21,124 bases of DNA from positions 1 to 21,124 of the IMG/VR virus record IMGVR_UViG_3300023198_001039; one strand, written 5' to 3'. This stretch comes from a virus. The notes beneath the pieces are model-generated. The model had not been told where the DNA came from, made no database searches, and worked only from the letters and a program-made list of their open reading frames with translations. Each line of letters opens with the position of its first letter. The first letter of the stretch is position 1. Positions 1-7,789 of this stretch are shown here, in pieces. Position numbers and translations under genes: made by a program.

Positions 1-351
1 CCATTGAAACAGTCCAGCTTCAGCAGTTTTCAAAGTCACTGTATCGTCATCATTGGCACACACCGAAATCTCACTCAGCGTCTTAGTAAGTGGTTGTTGT
101 CCCTGGCTTTGAGTCACGCTTGCCGTGATACCTGCCTCTACGGGGAAGATTGTACCGCCATCATTTATCAGTAATTTACCTGTTGAGTCGGCATAGACAG
201 TATTTGTAGTAGTTCCTGTAAGGCTTTTGACAGTCAAAAAGGGATCATCAGTCATCCCGATATTAGCATTAAAGTACGTCATATAATCAGACCACATCTC
301 TGTCTGTAACAGGTCAGGCACGACTATTGTGGGTGGGGTATAAGTAGCCAT
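1..351 (-). CDS. partial tail-fibre-like or hypothetical protein (N-terminal 117 residues)
   Basis: The frame is open from an ATG at 351 to the window edge, so only the first 117 residues are present. The protein begins MATYTPPTIVVPDLLQ and is rich in Thr, Gly, Asp and small residues, with no signal peptide and no membrane segment. The ATG shares one base with the stop of the beta-helix protein upstream (TAATG), so translation is probably coupled. Its place directly after a fibre/spike gene at the end of the tail module suggests another appendage or baseplate-distal protein, but no domain is recognised and the role is inferred from position only. Confidence 0.7.
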   Translation of the reverse strand, partial: MATYTPPTIVVPDLLQTEMWSDYMTYFNANIGMTDDPFLTVKSLTGTTTNTVYADSTGKLLINDGGTIFPVEAGITASVTQSQGQQPLTKTLSEISVCANDDDTVTLKTAEAGLFQW

Positions 352-1706
352 TAACCCCCCGCTATGTTCTTAATATATTGAGGTGCTGTGCCACGGCCTA
401 CACAAACATAAGAACCTGTGACGGTGTTCGTATCATAGGCATTTGTCCCTATTTTCAGTGCTTTAACACCATAGTAATAAGTTGTACCTGGAGCTAGTGG
501 AGTCCCTGCACCTGTTTGGAAAACCGTAATTTCGTTAATACCAAAATTTACACTTCCAGCGAGTTCACCAGCTGCATAAGTAATTGCTGACGTACTTACA
601 AAGACATCATAGCGTGTAGCACCTGTTCCGGCTGTCCATGAAATTCTAAGGCTTCCATCACTCACCATCTGACTGCCTGTAAACCCTGCAAATGTTGGAA
701 CGGATGCTGATGGATAGTCAGGTATCGTTCCAATAGTTTCAAAACTTGAATTATTCGTGTCCAATATCCTTTCCAAACCTACCAGTTCTGTATCATCAAT
801 AGTAAGGGTGTAATCCCTTCCAGCTTGGTTAGCATATGGATCACCAGATAGTGTGATTTTAGTCTCTACTTCAGCCCAAGAAGTAGTTTGATACTCACCG
901 GAACCGTTATTATAAAAAGCTGTTGATACCGACTTAGTTTCAACGGTAGCACCTGAGACACCCCAATTTGTATTGTTTGTTGTAATGCAGTTAATTAAAA
1001 CAGCTCCACTATTATAAGTCTCAAATCCGTCATCACCGTTATCATCAGCTATACATCCTATTGCTGTGTTGTCACCGAACATATAATAACCGCTCCCTGT
1101 GTTATTATAAGCTAAACACCTGTAATATGTTGCATACAAACTAACTTTAAATCCATCAGCAGCATTTGAATGTGACACGCAAAATTGAAAATTTGACCAG
1201 CTACCTGTTAACTCTGCACCATAAACCGAATTAGAATAAAACTGGCATCTATAGGCAAGTGTTTCAATTCCTGAAGCCCTTAAACCTCTGCCACCATTTG
1301 AGTAGTATCTACAATTAATGTGTATATAGTTATTCCCTGTATTTTGATAGAATCCTGTACTTGTTGCACCTGTACAGTCGAATCCGTCCCAAGTCTGATA
1401 ATTCTTCCCAGTACTTACAATACAATTTGCTACCGCTGAATTTCCATCTACTAGATATCTAGTCCCATCTTGTACAAAACTTGCGTTAGTGGCTCTCCAA
1501 ATAATCCTTTGAGATGCAGTTCCAGAAGTGGCCAGTGTGACAGCAGAGGCAAGAGTTTCACCGCTTCCTCCGTCATAGCTTAAAACAAGGTCATCAGCAG
1601 CCACACCAGCAGCAGCATCGGCAAGAGATTGCCACGCATTTGCCTGTGTTGTGCCATCGTTTAAACCTGTGGCAAGTCCGTTGTGCAAATACCTTGTGGT
1701 ACTCAT
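351..1706 (-). CDS. tail fibre/spike-like protein: right-handed parallel beta-helix plus fibronectin type III domain
   Basis: This 451-residue protein is a likely receptor-binding appendage of the virion. Residues about 100-270 show repeating rungs in which short hydrophobic strands alternate with Asn/Gly turns (for example RCQFYSNS, RCLAYNN, GCIADDNGDDGF, NCITTNN). This is the pattern of right-handed parallel beta-helix proteins, common in phage spikes and polysaccharide-degrading enzymes. Residues about 345-430 look like a fibronectin type III domain (LRISWTAGTGATRYDVFVS, then PGTTYYYGVKAL). No N-terminal capsid-binding domain or catalytic residue set can be assigned. It overlaps the upstream gene by four bases (ATGA) and the next gene by one. 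A lyase or hydrolase activity is possible but cannot be shown from the sequence. Confidence 0.75.
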   Translation of the reverse strand: MSTTRYLHNGLATGLNDGTTQANAWQSLADAAAGVAADDLVLSYDGGSGETLASAVTLATSGTASQRIIWRATNASFVQDGTRYLVDGNSAVANCIVSTGKNYQTWDGFDCTGATSTGFYQNTGNNYIHINCRYYSNGGRGLRASGIETLAYRCQFYSNSVYGAELTGSWSNFQFCVSHSNAADGFKVSLYATYYRCLAYNNTGSGYYMFGDNTAIGCIADDNGDDGFETYNSGAVLINCITTNNTNWGVSGATVETKSVSTAFYNNGSGEYQTTSWAEVETKITLSGDPYANQAGRDYTLTIDDTELVGLERILDTNNSSFETIGTIPDYPSASVPTFAGFTGSQMVSDGSLRISWTAGTGATRYDVFVSTSAITYAAGELAGSVNFGINEITVFQTGAGTPLAPGTTYYYGVKALKIGTNAYDTNTVTGSYVCVGRGTAPQYIKNIAGG

Positions 1707-2083
1707 AGTGAAATGTCCTCTCTTGCATCGTCCAAAACTCGAATAGTAGTATTTTGTAATTCTATTTTAATTACCCTGTCCTCGATAACGTGTCTACATT
1801 CATCAACATTAGGCCCGCAAGTGTCGCCCTCTTGATAGCCCGGAAAATTTTCTAGGCCAATATCTTCATTGAGATGATAACATAAATCCTTTTTTACGTT
1901 TGCACATTTGCCTGTATTGTTTCCGGTCAAATTACAATTGAACATATTAGGCATGTCCTCAAGCACTAAATCTTGAGGGACTTCAGTTAATACTTGCCTT
2001 GAATAGTTGTTGCCCTCTATGATATCTCCATTTTGGAAATCAGGCAAGTCTATAAAAGCATAGTTTTTATTTTTATGTATCAT
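1703..2083 (-). CDS. small Cys/His-containing hypothetical phage protein
   Basis: This 126-residue protein has no recognised domain. It is acidic and contains five cysteines (50, 60, 68, 89, 96). Two of them form C-x-H pairs, at C68-H70 (LCYHL) and C96-H98 (ECRHV), with further cysteines nearby at 60 and 89. This would suit a structural metal site, although binding is inferred. The beginning (residues 9-30, with GDIIEGNNYSRQV) resembles small hypothetical proteins seen near phage tail-fibre genes. The gene overlaps both neighbours by four bases (ATGA), so it belongs to the coupled tail cluster. It could be a fibre chaperone or minor appendage subunit, but nothing in the sequence settles this. 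Confidence 0.7.
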   Translation of the reverse strand: MIHKNKNYAFIDLPDFQNGDIIEGNNYSRQVLTEVPQDLVLEDMPNMFNCNLTGNNTGKCANVKKDLCYHLNEDIGLENFPGYQEGDTCGPNVDECRHVIEDRVIKIELQNTTIRVLDDAREDISL

Positions 2084-2289
2084 AATACACTATCCAACGG
2101 TTTTAGTATTGCGTAAATAGATTTCATCTGTATATATATAGGGTCATCTGTTGAAATTTCAGATAATGTTTCAGGTTTTAAAGTAGCGTAAAAAAAGCGT
2201 TTTTCTACCTCTAACTTCCAATCAGGTAAGGTTTTGTCCAGCTCATCAGCTATCTTATAAGACTGTTTAAAATCTTTGTCTTTGCTCAT
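2080..2289 (-). CDS. small hypothetical phage protein (69 aa)
   Basis: No family is recognised for this 69-residue, highly charged, mostly helical protein. It has no cysteines and no membrane segment. The start is preceded by weak GAGAG only. A 12-codon frame (ATG at 2324) ends in a TGA that overlaps this ATG as ATGA, so initiation may depend on coupling to that mini-ORF. It overlaps the next gene by four bases. Position suggests a minor tail or assembly function, but that is a guess. Confidence 0.6.
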   Translation of the reverse strand: MSKDKDFKQSYKIADELDKTLPDWKLEVEKRFFYATLKPETLSEISTDDPIYIQMKSIYAILKPLDSVL

Positions 2290-2342
2290 GGTTTACTACT
2301 CTCAATTATTTTAAAAACTGCCATTGCTATTTATCTGTCTTC

Positions 2343-2783
2343 TCAGCCTGTCGAGTCCCCAACGCAGCGTAATTTATCCAGCTTCCCATTTAACGCCTTA
2401 AACTCGGCCCGAAATTCTTTGGAGTTAACCTCTATGTATCGTTCAAGCTCTTTTTCGTTTGCGCTTATAGAGCCTTCTAAATCTTTTACCATTTCAGTAA
2501 TATTAACCTGAACCTTACCAATCTTATCATGTGTTCTAGAGCCTTCTGCCGACGATACGGCTTGGTTACTTTTCAACGTACTGATACTATCCAATATTTT
2601 ACTGAGCATACCTGATATGTCCTGTTTGATGAAATCAAAAAAATTAGTGAGAGTACCGCTGTCACCGGTTGGTTTATTCCTCATTACCGACTTAACAAAG
2701 TTCGATACCTCTCTAAAAAACAAAAGCCCAACTAAAGCCCACACCGGAATAAGCTTTAAATCTATTGCGGTTACTTCGCTCAT
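2343..2783 (-). CDS. membrane-anchored coiled-coil protein, holin or spanin candidate
   Basis: The 146-residue product has one hydrophobic stretch near its N-terminus (about residues 9-25, LKLIPVWALVGLLFF). A charged segment follows, then a long heptad-like helical tail (about 45-140) ending in KALNGKLDKLR. A single N-terminal membrane segment with a C-terminal coiled coil suits an inner-membrane spanin, a type II-like holin or a membrane-docked assembly factor. No endolysin is visible beside it, so a lysis role is only inferred from topology and from its place in the late cluster. The ATG overlaps the stop of the upstream gene as ATGA. Confidence 0.6.
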   Translation of the reverse strand: MSEVTAIDLKLIPVWALVGLLFFREVSNFVKSVMRNKPTGDSGTLTNFFDFIKQDISGMLSKILDSISTLKSNQAVSSAEGSRTHDKIGKVQVNITEMVKDLEGSISANEKELERYIEVNSKEFRAEFKALNGKLDKLRCVGDSTG

Positions 2784-3247
2784 TTTTCAGCCCCTACCAC
2801 ATCATAATTGTTCGTAGCATAAGAGTATACCCAAGTGTTTAAAGTTACTCCGCTGGCTAGTAGAATTACATTGTCAATATGCCCATATACATTATATGCA
2901 TAATTCTTTTCGCCCTGAGTAATCCCTGAAAGGAGATATTGTTTTTTGGTGATATCTCCTTGAGCGTCCCTAGTGTCATCCCAATTGTCATAGTCGAATG
3001 GTAGCTGGTTTCCATTACCACCAGATCCAAAAACAACTACATCGCCATCCGCATCAAAACCCGCCGGCCTTGTCCCAGATCCAGCACCGTCTTTCATCCG
3101 GATAGCGCGAACCGTTATCTGCTTTTTCCCGTCTCTTATCGACTCACTAGGATTTTTGCGAATAGGTTCAGGAACACCAATTTCATTGGTTTTTCCACTT
3201 ACACCGTCTTCTGCGGTTGTACCTGGATCGCCGCTAATTCCCGCCAT
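2780..3247 (-). CDS. hypothetical virion-associated protein (155 aa)
   Basis: The first 60 residues are polar and probably disordered (Gly, Asp, Lys-rich). The second half is rich in aromatic residues and beta-prone (KNYAYNVYGHIDNVILLASG), followed by a Tyr/Asn-rich tail. No family is recognised. The gene starts 14 bases inside the end of the 661-codon gene, after a GAAAGG ribosome-binding site, and shares an ATGA with the membrane protein downstream. A small tail or fibre-attachment subunit would fit the position. Confidence 0.6.
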   Translation of the reverse strand: MAGISGDPGTTAEDGVSGKTNEIGVPEPIRKNPSESIRDGKKQITVRAIRMKDGAGSGTRPAGFDADGDVVVFGSGGNGNQLPFDYDNWDDTRDAQGDITKKQYLLSGITQGEKNYAYNVYGHIDNVILLASGVTLNTWVYSYATNNYDVVGAEK

Positions 3248-5219
3248 TTAAACGCCTTTCAATTGCTTGGGTTTTGGGATCTTGTTGTTGAACTGATAGT
3301 ACTTGTGCCCCTTTTAATCTAGATTCAGGAGACTTTAAAAACGCTGTTGGAGAAGTCAAAGAAGGGAATAACTTAGATATCCCTTCAACTGGCTGTGATG
3401 CCCTTCTTTGAATTGGCGCACTTATAAATGCCTCTCCTGTCCTAGCAAGTGTGTTTTTGAAAAAATCTAGAAAAGCGTTACTCGCACCTGTACCAGACAT
3501 ACTTAATACTGCATCGCCGAATCTATCGGTAAGCTTTATAAAATCATTAATTTCAGCCAATTCACCTTCACCAAACATTTTATTTAAAACGTTCTTTACT
3601 CGATTGCTTCGCATTGTGTTGCCTAATCTTTTAGCTGAGAACGCACCCTCTGCATCTGGAGTAATAAGTGATTGAAGGTAAGAAGATTTTACTGTTCTCA
3701 TATCTTCGGGACTTAATATCTTCTGTAATGTCTCTATCTTTCTAGTATCGGATGTTAAAGACCTAAACATCTTATCAGCACCTACATTAGGATTCCCTAA
3801 AATGGTAGATACTACGTTCTTTTCTGTGAACAAATCAGAGGCAGCTTTATTAAATCGTTTCAAAGCGTTTGCCGCCTCTGGTGCTATATCTTGCTCAACA
3901 GTCTTTATAAGAGCTTTATCAATAGTAAAATACATATCTCTAAGCTGTTTAATGTCTGGAGGAACATCAGCTAAGGAGGATTTATTCTTAAATGCCACTT
4001 CTCCGATATCTCTTAAAGATTCAACAGTCTGTTTATATGATCCATTTCCTTCCATTAGATTAGCAATAGCATTTTGAATCTGTTCCCCTTGCCCTTGCTG
4101 AGTCTTAGTAATACCTCTTTTTATATTTCTTTGTGCCTTTAACTCTATGCCTCTCATTTTGGTAAGCAGTTCGTCCCATGCTTTTTCATTTACTCTTAAT
4201 CCTGGCTGTGTTGCTATAATCTCATTGTGAGTAAGATTCATTCCATCAAAGAAATTATCAATACCCTCATCAAACTTTGCACCTATAAAAGCCCCCGCTG
4301 TAGTTTCGTCTAAAGGTTCTGCGAAACCTTTTATCTGAGATTCTATTGAACTTTCTAATTTAGAATGACCAGTTTCAAATTTGCTAAGTATAGATTCGCC
4401 AGACGGCCCTTCGGCTAACGCTCTTTCTGCTCTACTTAATACTGAACCTTTTCCAAACTCTACGGCTTTGGGTAAATCTTCAACGGGTATACCTGCTTTT
4501 CTAGCTATTTCTACCGATTCAGTAAATTCTGGTATTTGTTTTGCTCCAAATGTTCCTTTCAAACCTCCTGTAAGTGCTTCCCCTGCTTGTTCAGTACCTT
4601 TCAATAAGTCTGTAGCTACTTGTGTACCTGTCAAAATGTCCGTACCTTTAGCACCTACTTTTGCACCGAGTCCAAGAGCCGTTTTAGTACCTCTTATTCC
4701 TAATTTACCTAACATTCCTAGAGGAAAAATATTACTTATATCTGCTCCAACATCAACACCGAGTCCGGTAACACTAGCGGGAGATATTTTAGATAAAAAA
4801 CCGCCACTCTGTCCAGGAATTATTTCTTTAAAAGGTTTACTTGAAACCCCTAAATCCGTAGTTATTTCCTTGCCTGTTGGTGCTTTCTTTGGATCCCTGC
4901 CAAACTGTTTCAAAAATGCACCTACTGATACAAGGGCAGGGTCTTTAGTAAATGTTTCCCCGAATGTTTGAGGCTCAGATTTTATTCCCGCTTGAAGCCC
5001 CGCTCTAGTTGGTGCACCGGCAAATCTGTCAAAAAATGAGCCAACAGTTTCAACAGCCTTTATACCGCCTTTTAATATTTTACCCCCTAATTCAGAAGCA
5101 CTCATTTGTTGATTTAATTTATCTTTTTCAATTAAATCGTCTACAGACAAAGTTTTCACATCGCTTTTCGGTGTGGTTTTAGCTCTGTCCTGTTGAATAA
5201 GTTCGTCTACTGTTGCCAT
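3234..5219 (-). CDS. large internal virion / DNA-ejection-type protein
   Basis: This is the largest protein in the block (661 aa). It opens with two copies of a short acidic motif, TVDELIQQD (3-11) and SVDDLIEKD (25-33), separated by a polar linker. Residues about 138-200 form a glycine-rich amphipathic or weakly hydrophobic stretch (GLGVDVGADISNIFPLGMLG), and the rest is mostly long charged helices. There is no lysozyme or transglycosylase active site that I can identify. Size, composition and position after the tail-hub gene and before the fibres match ejection/pilot proteins of short-tailed phages, although the sequence itself gives no named domain. It overlaps its upstream neighbour by 13 bases and its downstream neighbour by 14. 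Confidence 0.65.
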   Translation of the reverse strand: MATVDELIQQDRAKTTPKSDVKTLSVDDLIEKDKLNQQMSASELGGKILKGGIKAVETVGSFFDRFAGAPTRAGLQAGIKSEPQTFGETFTKDPALVSVGAFLKQFGRDPKKAPTGKEITTDLGVSSKPFKEIIPGQSGGFLSKISPASVTGLGVDVGADISNIFPLGMLGKLGIRGTKTALGLGAKVGAKGTDILTGTQVATDLLKGTEQAGEALTGGLKGTFGAKQIPEFTESVEIARKAGIPVEDLPKAVEFGKGSVLSRAERALAEGPSGESILSKFETGHSKLESSIESQIKGFAEPLDETTAGAFIGAKFDEGIDNFFDGMNLTHNEIIATQPGLRVNEKAWDELLTKMRGIELKAQRNIKRGITKTQQGQGEQIQNAIANLMEGNGSYKQTVESLRDIGEVAFKNKSSLADVPPDIKQLRDMYFTIDKALIKTVEQDIAPEAANALKRFNKAASDLFTEKNVVSTILGNPNVGADKMFRSLTSDTRKIETLQKILSPEDMRTVKSSYLQSLITPDAEGAFSAKRLGNTMRSNRVKNVLNKMFGEGELAEINDFIKLTDRFGDAVLSMSGTGASNAFLDFFKNTLARTGEAFISAPIQRRASQPVEGISKLFPSLTSPTAFLKSPESRLKGAQVLSVQQQDPKTQAIERRLNGGN

Positions 5220-6280
5220 TTTACACCCTGAGAGTTCAAATATTTCTGTGCTTTTTTATCTCCCTCTTTGGCTTTTTTTATCAATTCGTTTCTTTCCGGT
5301 GACTCTCCGAAAGTGATCGTTTTATCAGGAATTGTAGGCAGACCGGAAACATTACGCTCCCCTGCCTGTAGGAACTGTACATTAGATTTGTATTTCTGTA
5401 CAAGCATATCCCTTAATTGATTAGCCTTATTAACTAAAACATCTTTTCTATCACCTAAATTGGGAATTATTTTCTCGTATTTGACTTCATCTTCTTTTCG
5501 TAGAACACCACCTTCAAGACCTTTACCAATTACCTGTTTTGTAGCTGCTACGTGTTGCTGGAAGGATTGTGCGTCCACGTCCCACGGATTTAAAGCCCTT
5601 ACTTTATCAGCAGGATTAAACCACAAACCTAACTTAGAAGCTCCCTGCATCATGTCATCTAATTGTTTTACCGATGCGCTAGTAGCTGCCAATTCCTTTA
5701 AAGTCCCCTCCCCTATTTCTTTGGGTGGTTTCGGTGTTGTAGGTTTAGGAAATTGTAAAGCTAAATCCCTGTCTAATTTTGCTTTTCTAGTTGCTTCGTC
5801 CGTTTCCTCTTTTGCTCTTTGTTCTGGTGTTTTTTGTATGTCTTTTAGTTTTTCACCTGCCAATATTTGCTTTAAAATATCCATTTCCGTTTCCTGTCTA
5901 GGAATACGACTTTTTATAATATCTTTAGTAAATCCGCCTCTAACACCAGCCAATTCAGCCGGTGTTAAATCTATTTTACCCTCAATATGTGCACCTAAGA
6001 TTTCATCAATCGCGGATTGTTCTTGCTCTTGACCTCTTTGTATTTGTCCTAACTGTGCTTGCTTCACTTGCCGATTTAACAACCTATCCTCACCCTGTGC
6101 TGCCCTCTCAATAGCTTTCTGCCTCTGCTCCTCATCAAGCCGTTTCTGTTCATCTAAACCCTTAATAGCTTGGATAGCACTTGTACCTACATTTCTACCT
6201 TTTGAAGCCTGTGAAGTTGCTATCGTCTCTAAGACTGACGCAAGGGGAAGTACTACGTTTCTGAATGTATTTTCTGCCAT
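5207..6280 (-). CDS. coiled-coil internal virion protein candidate
   Basis: The 357-residue protein is dominated by charged helices, including a Glu/Arg/Gln-rich coiled coil at about 40-90. It has a Lys/Pro linker at about 168-190. Residues about 245-306 form a distinct block containing GLEGGVLRKEDEVKYEKI and then a helix with MLVQKYKSN. A similar block recurs, from memory, in hypothetical internal proteins of other phages. No enzyme motif is seen. It lies between a small amphipathic protein and the 661-residue protein, so together they resemble the multi-protein ejection set of podoviruses. Start: AGGAT seven bases before the ATG. Confidence 0.6.
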   Translation of the reverse strand: MAENTFRNVVLPLASVLETIATSQASKGRNVGTSAIQAIKGLDEQKRLDEEQRQKAIERAAQGEDRLLNRQVKQAQLGQIQRGQEQEQSAIDEILGAHIEGKIDLTPAELAGVRGGFTKDIIKSRIPRQETEMDILKQILAGEKLKDIQKTPEQRAKEETDEATRKAKLDRDLALQFPKPTTPKPPKEIGEGTLKELAATSASVKQLDDMMQGASKLGLWFNPADKVRALNPWDVDAQSFQQHVAATKQVIGKGLEGGVLRKEDEVKYEKIIPNLGDRKDVLVNKANQLRDMLVQKYKSNVQFLQAGERNVSGLPTIPDKTITFGESPERNELIKKAKEGDKKAQKYLNSQGVKWQQ

Positions 6281-6283
6281 ATT

Positions 6284-6610
6284 TTATCCTATCGGTATCT
6301 CTGGTACTCTTAAAGGTGCTGATAATCCCCCAGGCTTTCCAACATTACTACCAAACCCTGAAGATCCCATAGTAAGCCCTAACTGCCCAATTCCCTGTAA
6401 AATAGCAGGCCCTGTTAAGTTAGGTGTGATTATTTTTTCACGTTTAGCAGGCCCAAAGTTCAAACCTATCGCCCTTTCAATGGCGTTTCGCCTAGCAATT
6501 TTCTGCTGTCGTTCAATCTCTGCTTTCCTAGCTTTTTCTTGCTCTTTAGCAGATAACACGCTACCTAATAATTGTGTTCCCGCTGCTGCTGCAATTAATG
6601 GTAATCCCAT
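6284..6610 (-). CDS. small amphipathic virion protein candidate (108 aa)
   Basis: Residues 3-20 are Ala/Leu-rich and hydrophobic (LPLIAAAAGTQLLGSVL). A strongly charged helix follows (about 21-48, KEQEKARKAEIERQQKIARR), then a Gly/Pro-rich tail. This hydrophobic-then-charged layout recalls the small internal virion proteins of T7-like phages (gp14 type), but homology cannot be claimed. An AAGGAG site six bases before the ATG supports the start. It is followed three bases later by the next coiled-coil gene. Confidence 0.6.
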   Translation of the reverse strand: MGLPLIAAAAGTQLLGSVLSAKEQEKARKAEIERQQKIARRNAIERAIGLNFGPAKREKIITPNLTGPAILQGIGQLGLTMGSSGFGSNVGKPGGLSAPLRVPEIPIG

Positions 6611-6619
6611 AATTTCTCC

Positions 6620-7789
6620 TTAAAATCCTGTAAATCTTCCTTCAGTTTTTTCTATAAACTCTTCGGCGGGAGTTTTTTTCTCTTCCCTCCCCGGTAAAGG
6701 GCCACCAGGAGTAGCGTTTATTTCTAGGCTCGTTAAAATCTGACCGAACAATTCAACGTCCTCGGCTTTAGTAAGATCTAGGTTTTCCATCGCCGATACT
6801 ATTATTGCCTTTTGAACATCTGAAGTTATCTTGTCACCAAATAAATCAGCCTCTAAATCCTGCCCTCTTAGTGTAGTAGCTTCCCTATTAGCGGCGATTG
6901 CTTCTTGACTTTCAAGCTGTCTATGGACTATATTTCTTTGAACCAGCTGCCCGCGCTCATCAATATCAAAACCCCTCTCAGCTAACACCTGTTGTATATC
7001 CTGACCTCTTCTAGTGGCCTCTATCTGTGCGTTAGCTATTTCTTTCTGCGCTTCCTGCCCACTTAAGGTTGCCCCTATCTGCCCGAGTCCAAGCTCTTTC
7101 TGTATTTCCTGACCACTTAGGGCTGCCCCTATCTGCCCGAGTCCAAGCTCTTTCTGAACCCCTAACCCCTCCCTCTGAACGTCTCTACCTAAATCTGCTT
7201 GCTCACCTATGAATTGTCTTTCCTTTTCGGCTTCACCTGATAACCTCTGCTGTTCTAGTTCACCAATATTTATACCTGTTAACTGTTGTCCAGCAGCCTG
7301 CCTAATATCCTGTTCAGCACCTCTTATTCTCGCTCCTTGTATTCCTGCGTCACTAATACCCTGTGCCCCTAACTGTCTTTTAATAGCCTCAACCCTTGCT
7401 TGCTCGGCTTTTGAAGCGTCCGCTCTCACCTGTTGTCTTTGCAAATCTGCTACTGTGGGCTCTGGCAACTGTCGAGGATTAGCAGCCCTATCTATAGCCT
7501 CTGCCCTTTGCTCTGTCATCCCTATGCCCGTTTCTTTCGGCACTTGAGGTCTGGGTAATACTGTTACTATAGATTTCCCAGGAAACCTATCAACCTCTTT
7601 TGGAACTATAGGTTTAGGTAATACCGTAGATGTTCCAGGTAATGGAGGGGGATTAGTAGGAGTAGGAGTAGGAGGGGGAGGAATTTTCCCAACCCTAGTT
7701 ACTGCTTTTGTTCTATTTGCTTCCTCCGTCAACGTCTGCCCTCCTGCGGGTAGTATCGATTTTGGTAATGTAGGGAAATTTATAGCCAT
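6620..7789 (-). CDS. proline-rich, repeat-containing coiled-coil virion protein
   Basis: The 389-residue product has three zones. Residues 1-90 are proline-rich, with a run PPPPTPTPTNPPPLP (37-51) and two copies of TVLPxPxVPKE at 55-65 and 76-86. Residues about 91-205 are a Gln/Arg/Ala-rich helix. Residues 209-280 are four tandem 18-residue units of the type QEIQKELGLGQIGATLSG, the first two nearly identical. The tail (about 320-389) is acidic. Such proteins are common between the tail-hub and ejection genes of short-tailed phages and may span or plug the tail, but no Pfam family is recognised. The start shares one base with the stop of the tail gene (TAATG). Confidence 0.65.
   Translation of the reverse strand: MAINFPTLPKSILPAGGQTLTEEANRTKAVTRVGKIPPPPTPTPTNPPPLPGTSTVLPKPIVPKEVDRFPGKSIVTVLPRPQVPKETGIGMTEQRAEAIDRAANPRQLPEPTVADLQRQQVRADASKAEQARVEAIKRQLGAQGISDAGIQGARIRGAEQDIRQAAGQQLTGINIGELEQQRLSGEAEKERQFIGEQADLGRDVQREGLGVQKELGLGQIGAALSGQEIQKELGLGQIGATLSGQEAQKEIANAQIEATRRGQDIQQVLAERGFDIDERGQLVQRNIVHRQLESQEAIAANREATTLRGQDLEADLFGDKITSDVQKAIIVSAMENLDLTKAEDVELFGQILTSLEINATPGGPLPGREEKKTPAEEFIEKTEGRFTGF
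7049..7156 (-). repeat. 54-bp tandem duplication within the coiled-coil gene
   Basis: Two head-to-tail 54-bp copies (7049-7102 and 7103-7156) match at 48 of 54 positions by my count, including an identical 32-bp block at 7071-7102 and 7125-7156. Each encodes one 18-residue protein unit. Two more divergent units continue toward lower coordinates and are recognisable only at the protein level. The near-identity of two units suggests a recent duplication in an older repeat array. Confidence 0.9.

Noticed and set aside
4381-4971. 196-residue plus-strand frame within the large ejection-type gene
   Set aside because: Antisense shadow of a well-supported minus-strand gene; Ser/Pro-rich composition and no ribosome-binding site or neighbours on that strand.
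5460-6032. 190-residue plus-strand frame
   Set aside because: Antisense to a coiled-coil gene; Cys/Ser/Phe-rich composition typical of the reverse of charged helices.
7209-7547. 112-residue Cys-rich plus-strand frame
   Set aside because: Antisense shadow of Gln/Arg/Ala-rich coding sequence; the cysteines come from reversed Ala/Gln codons, not a metal-binding design.
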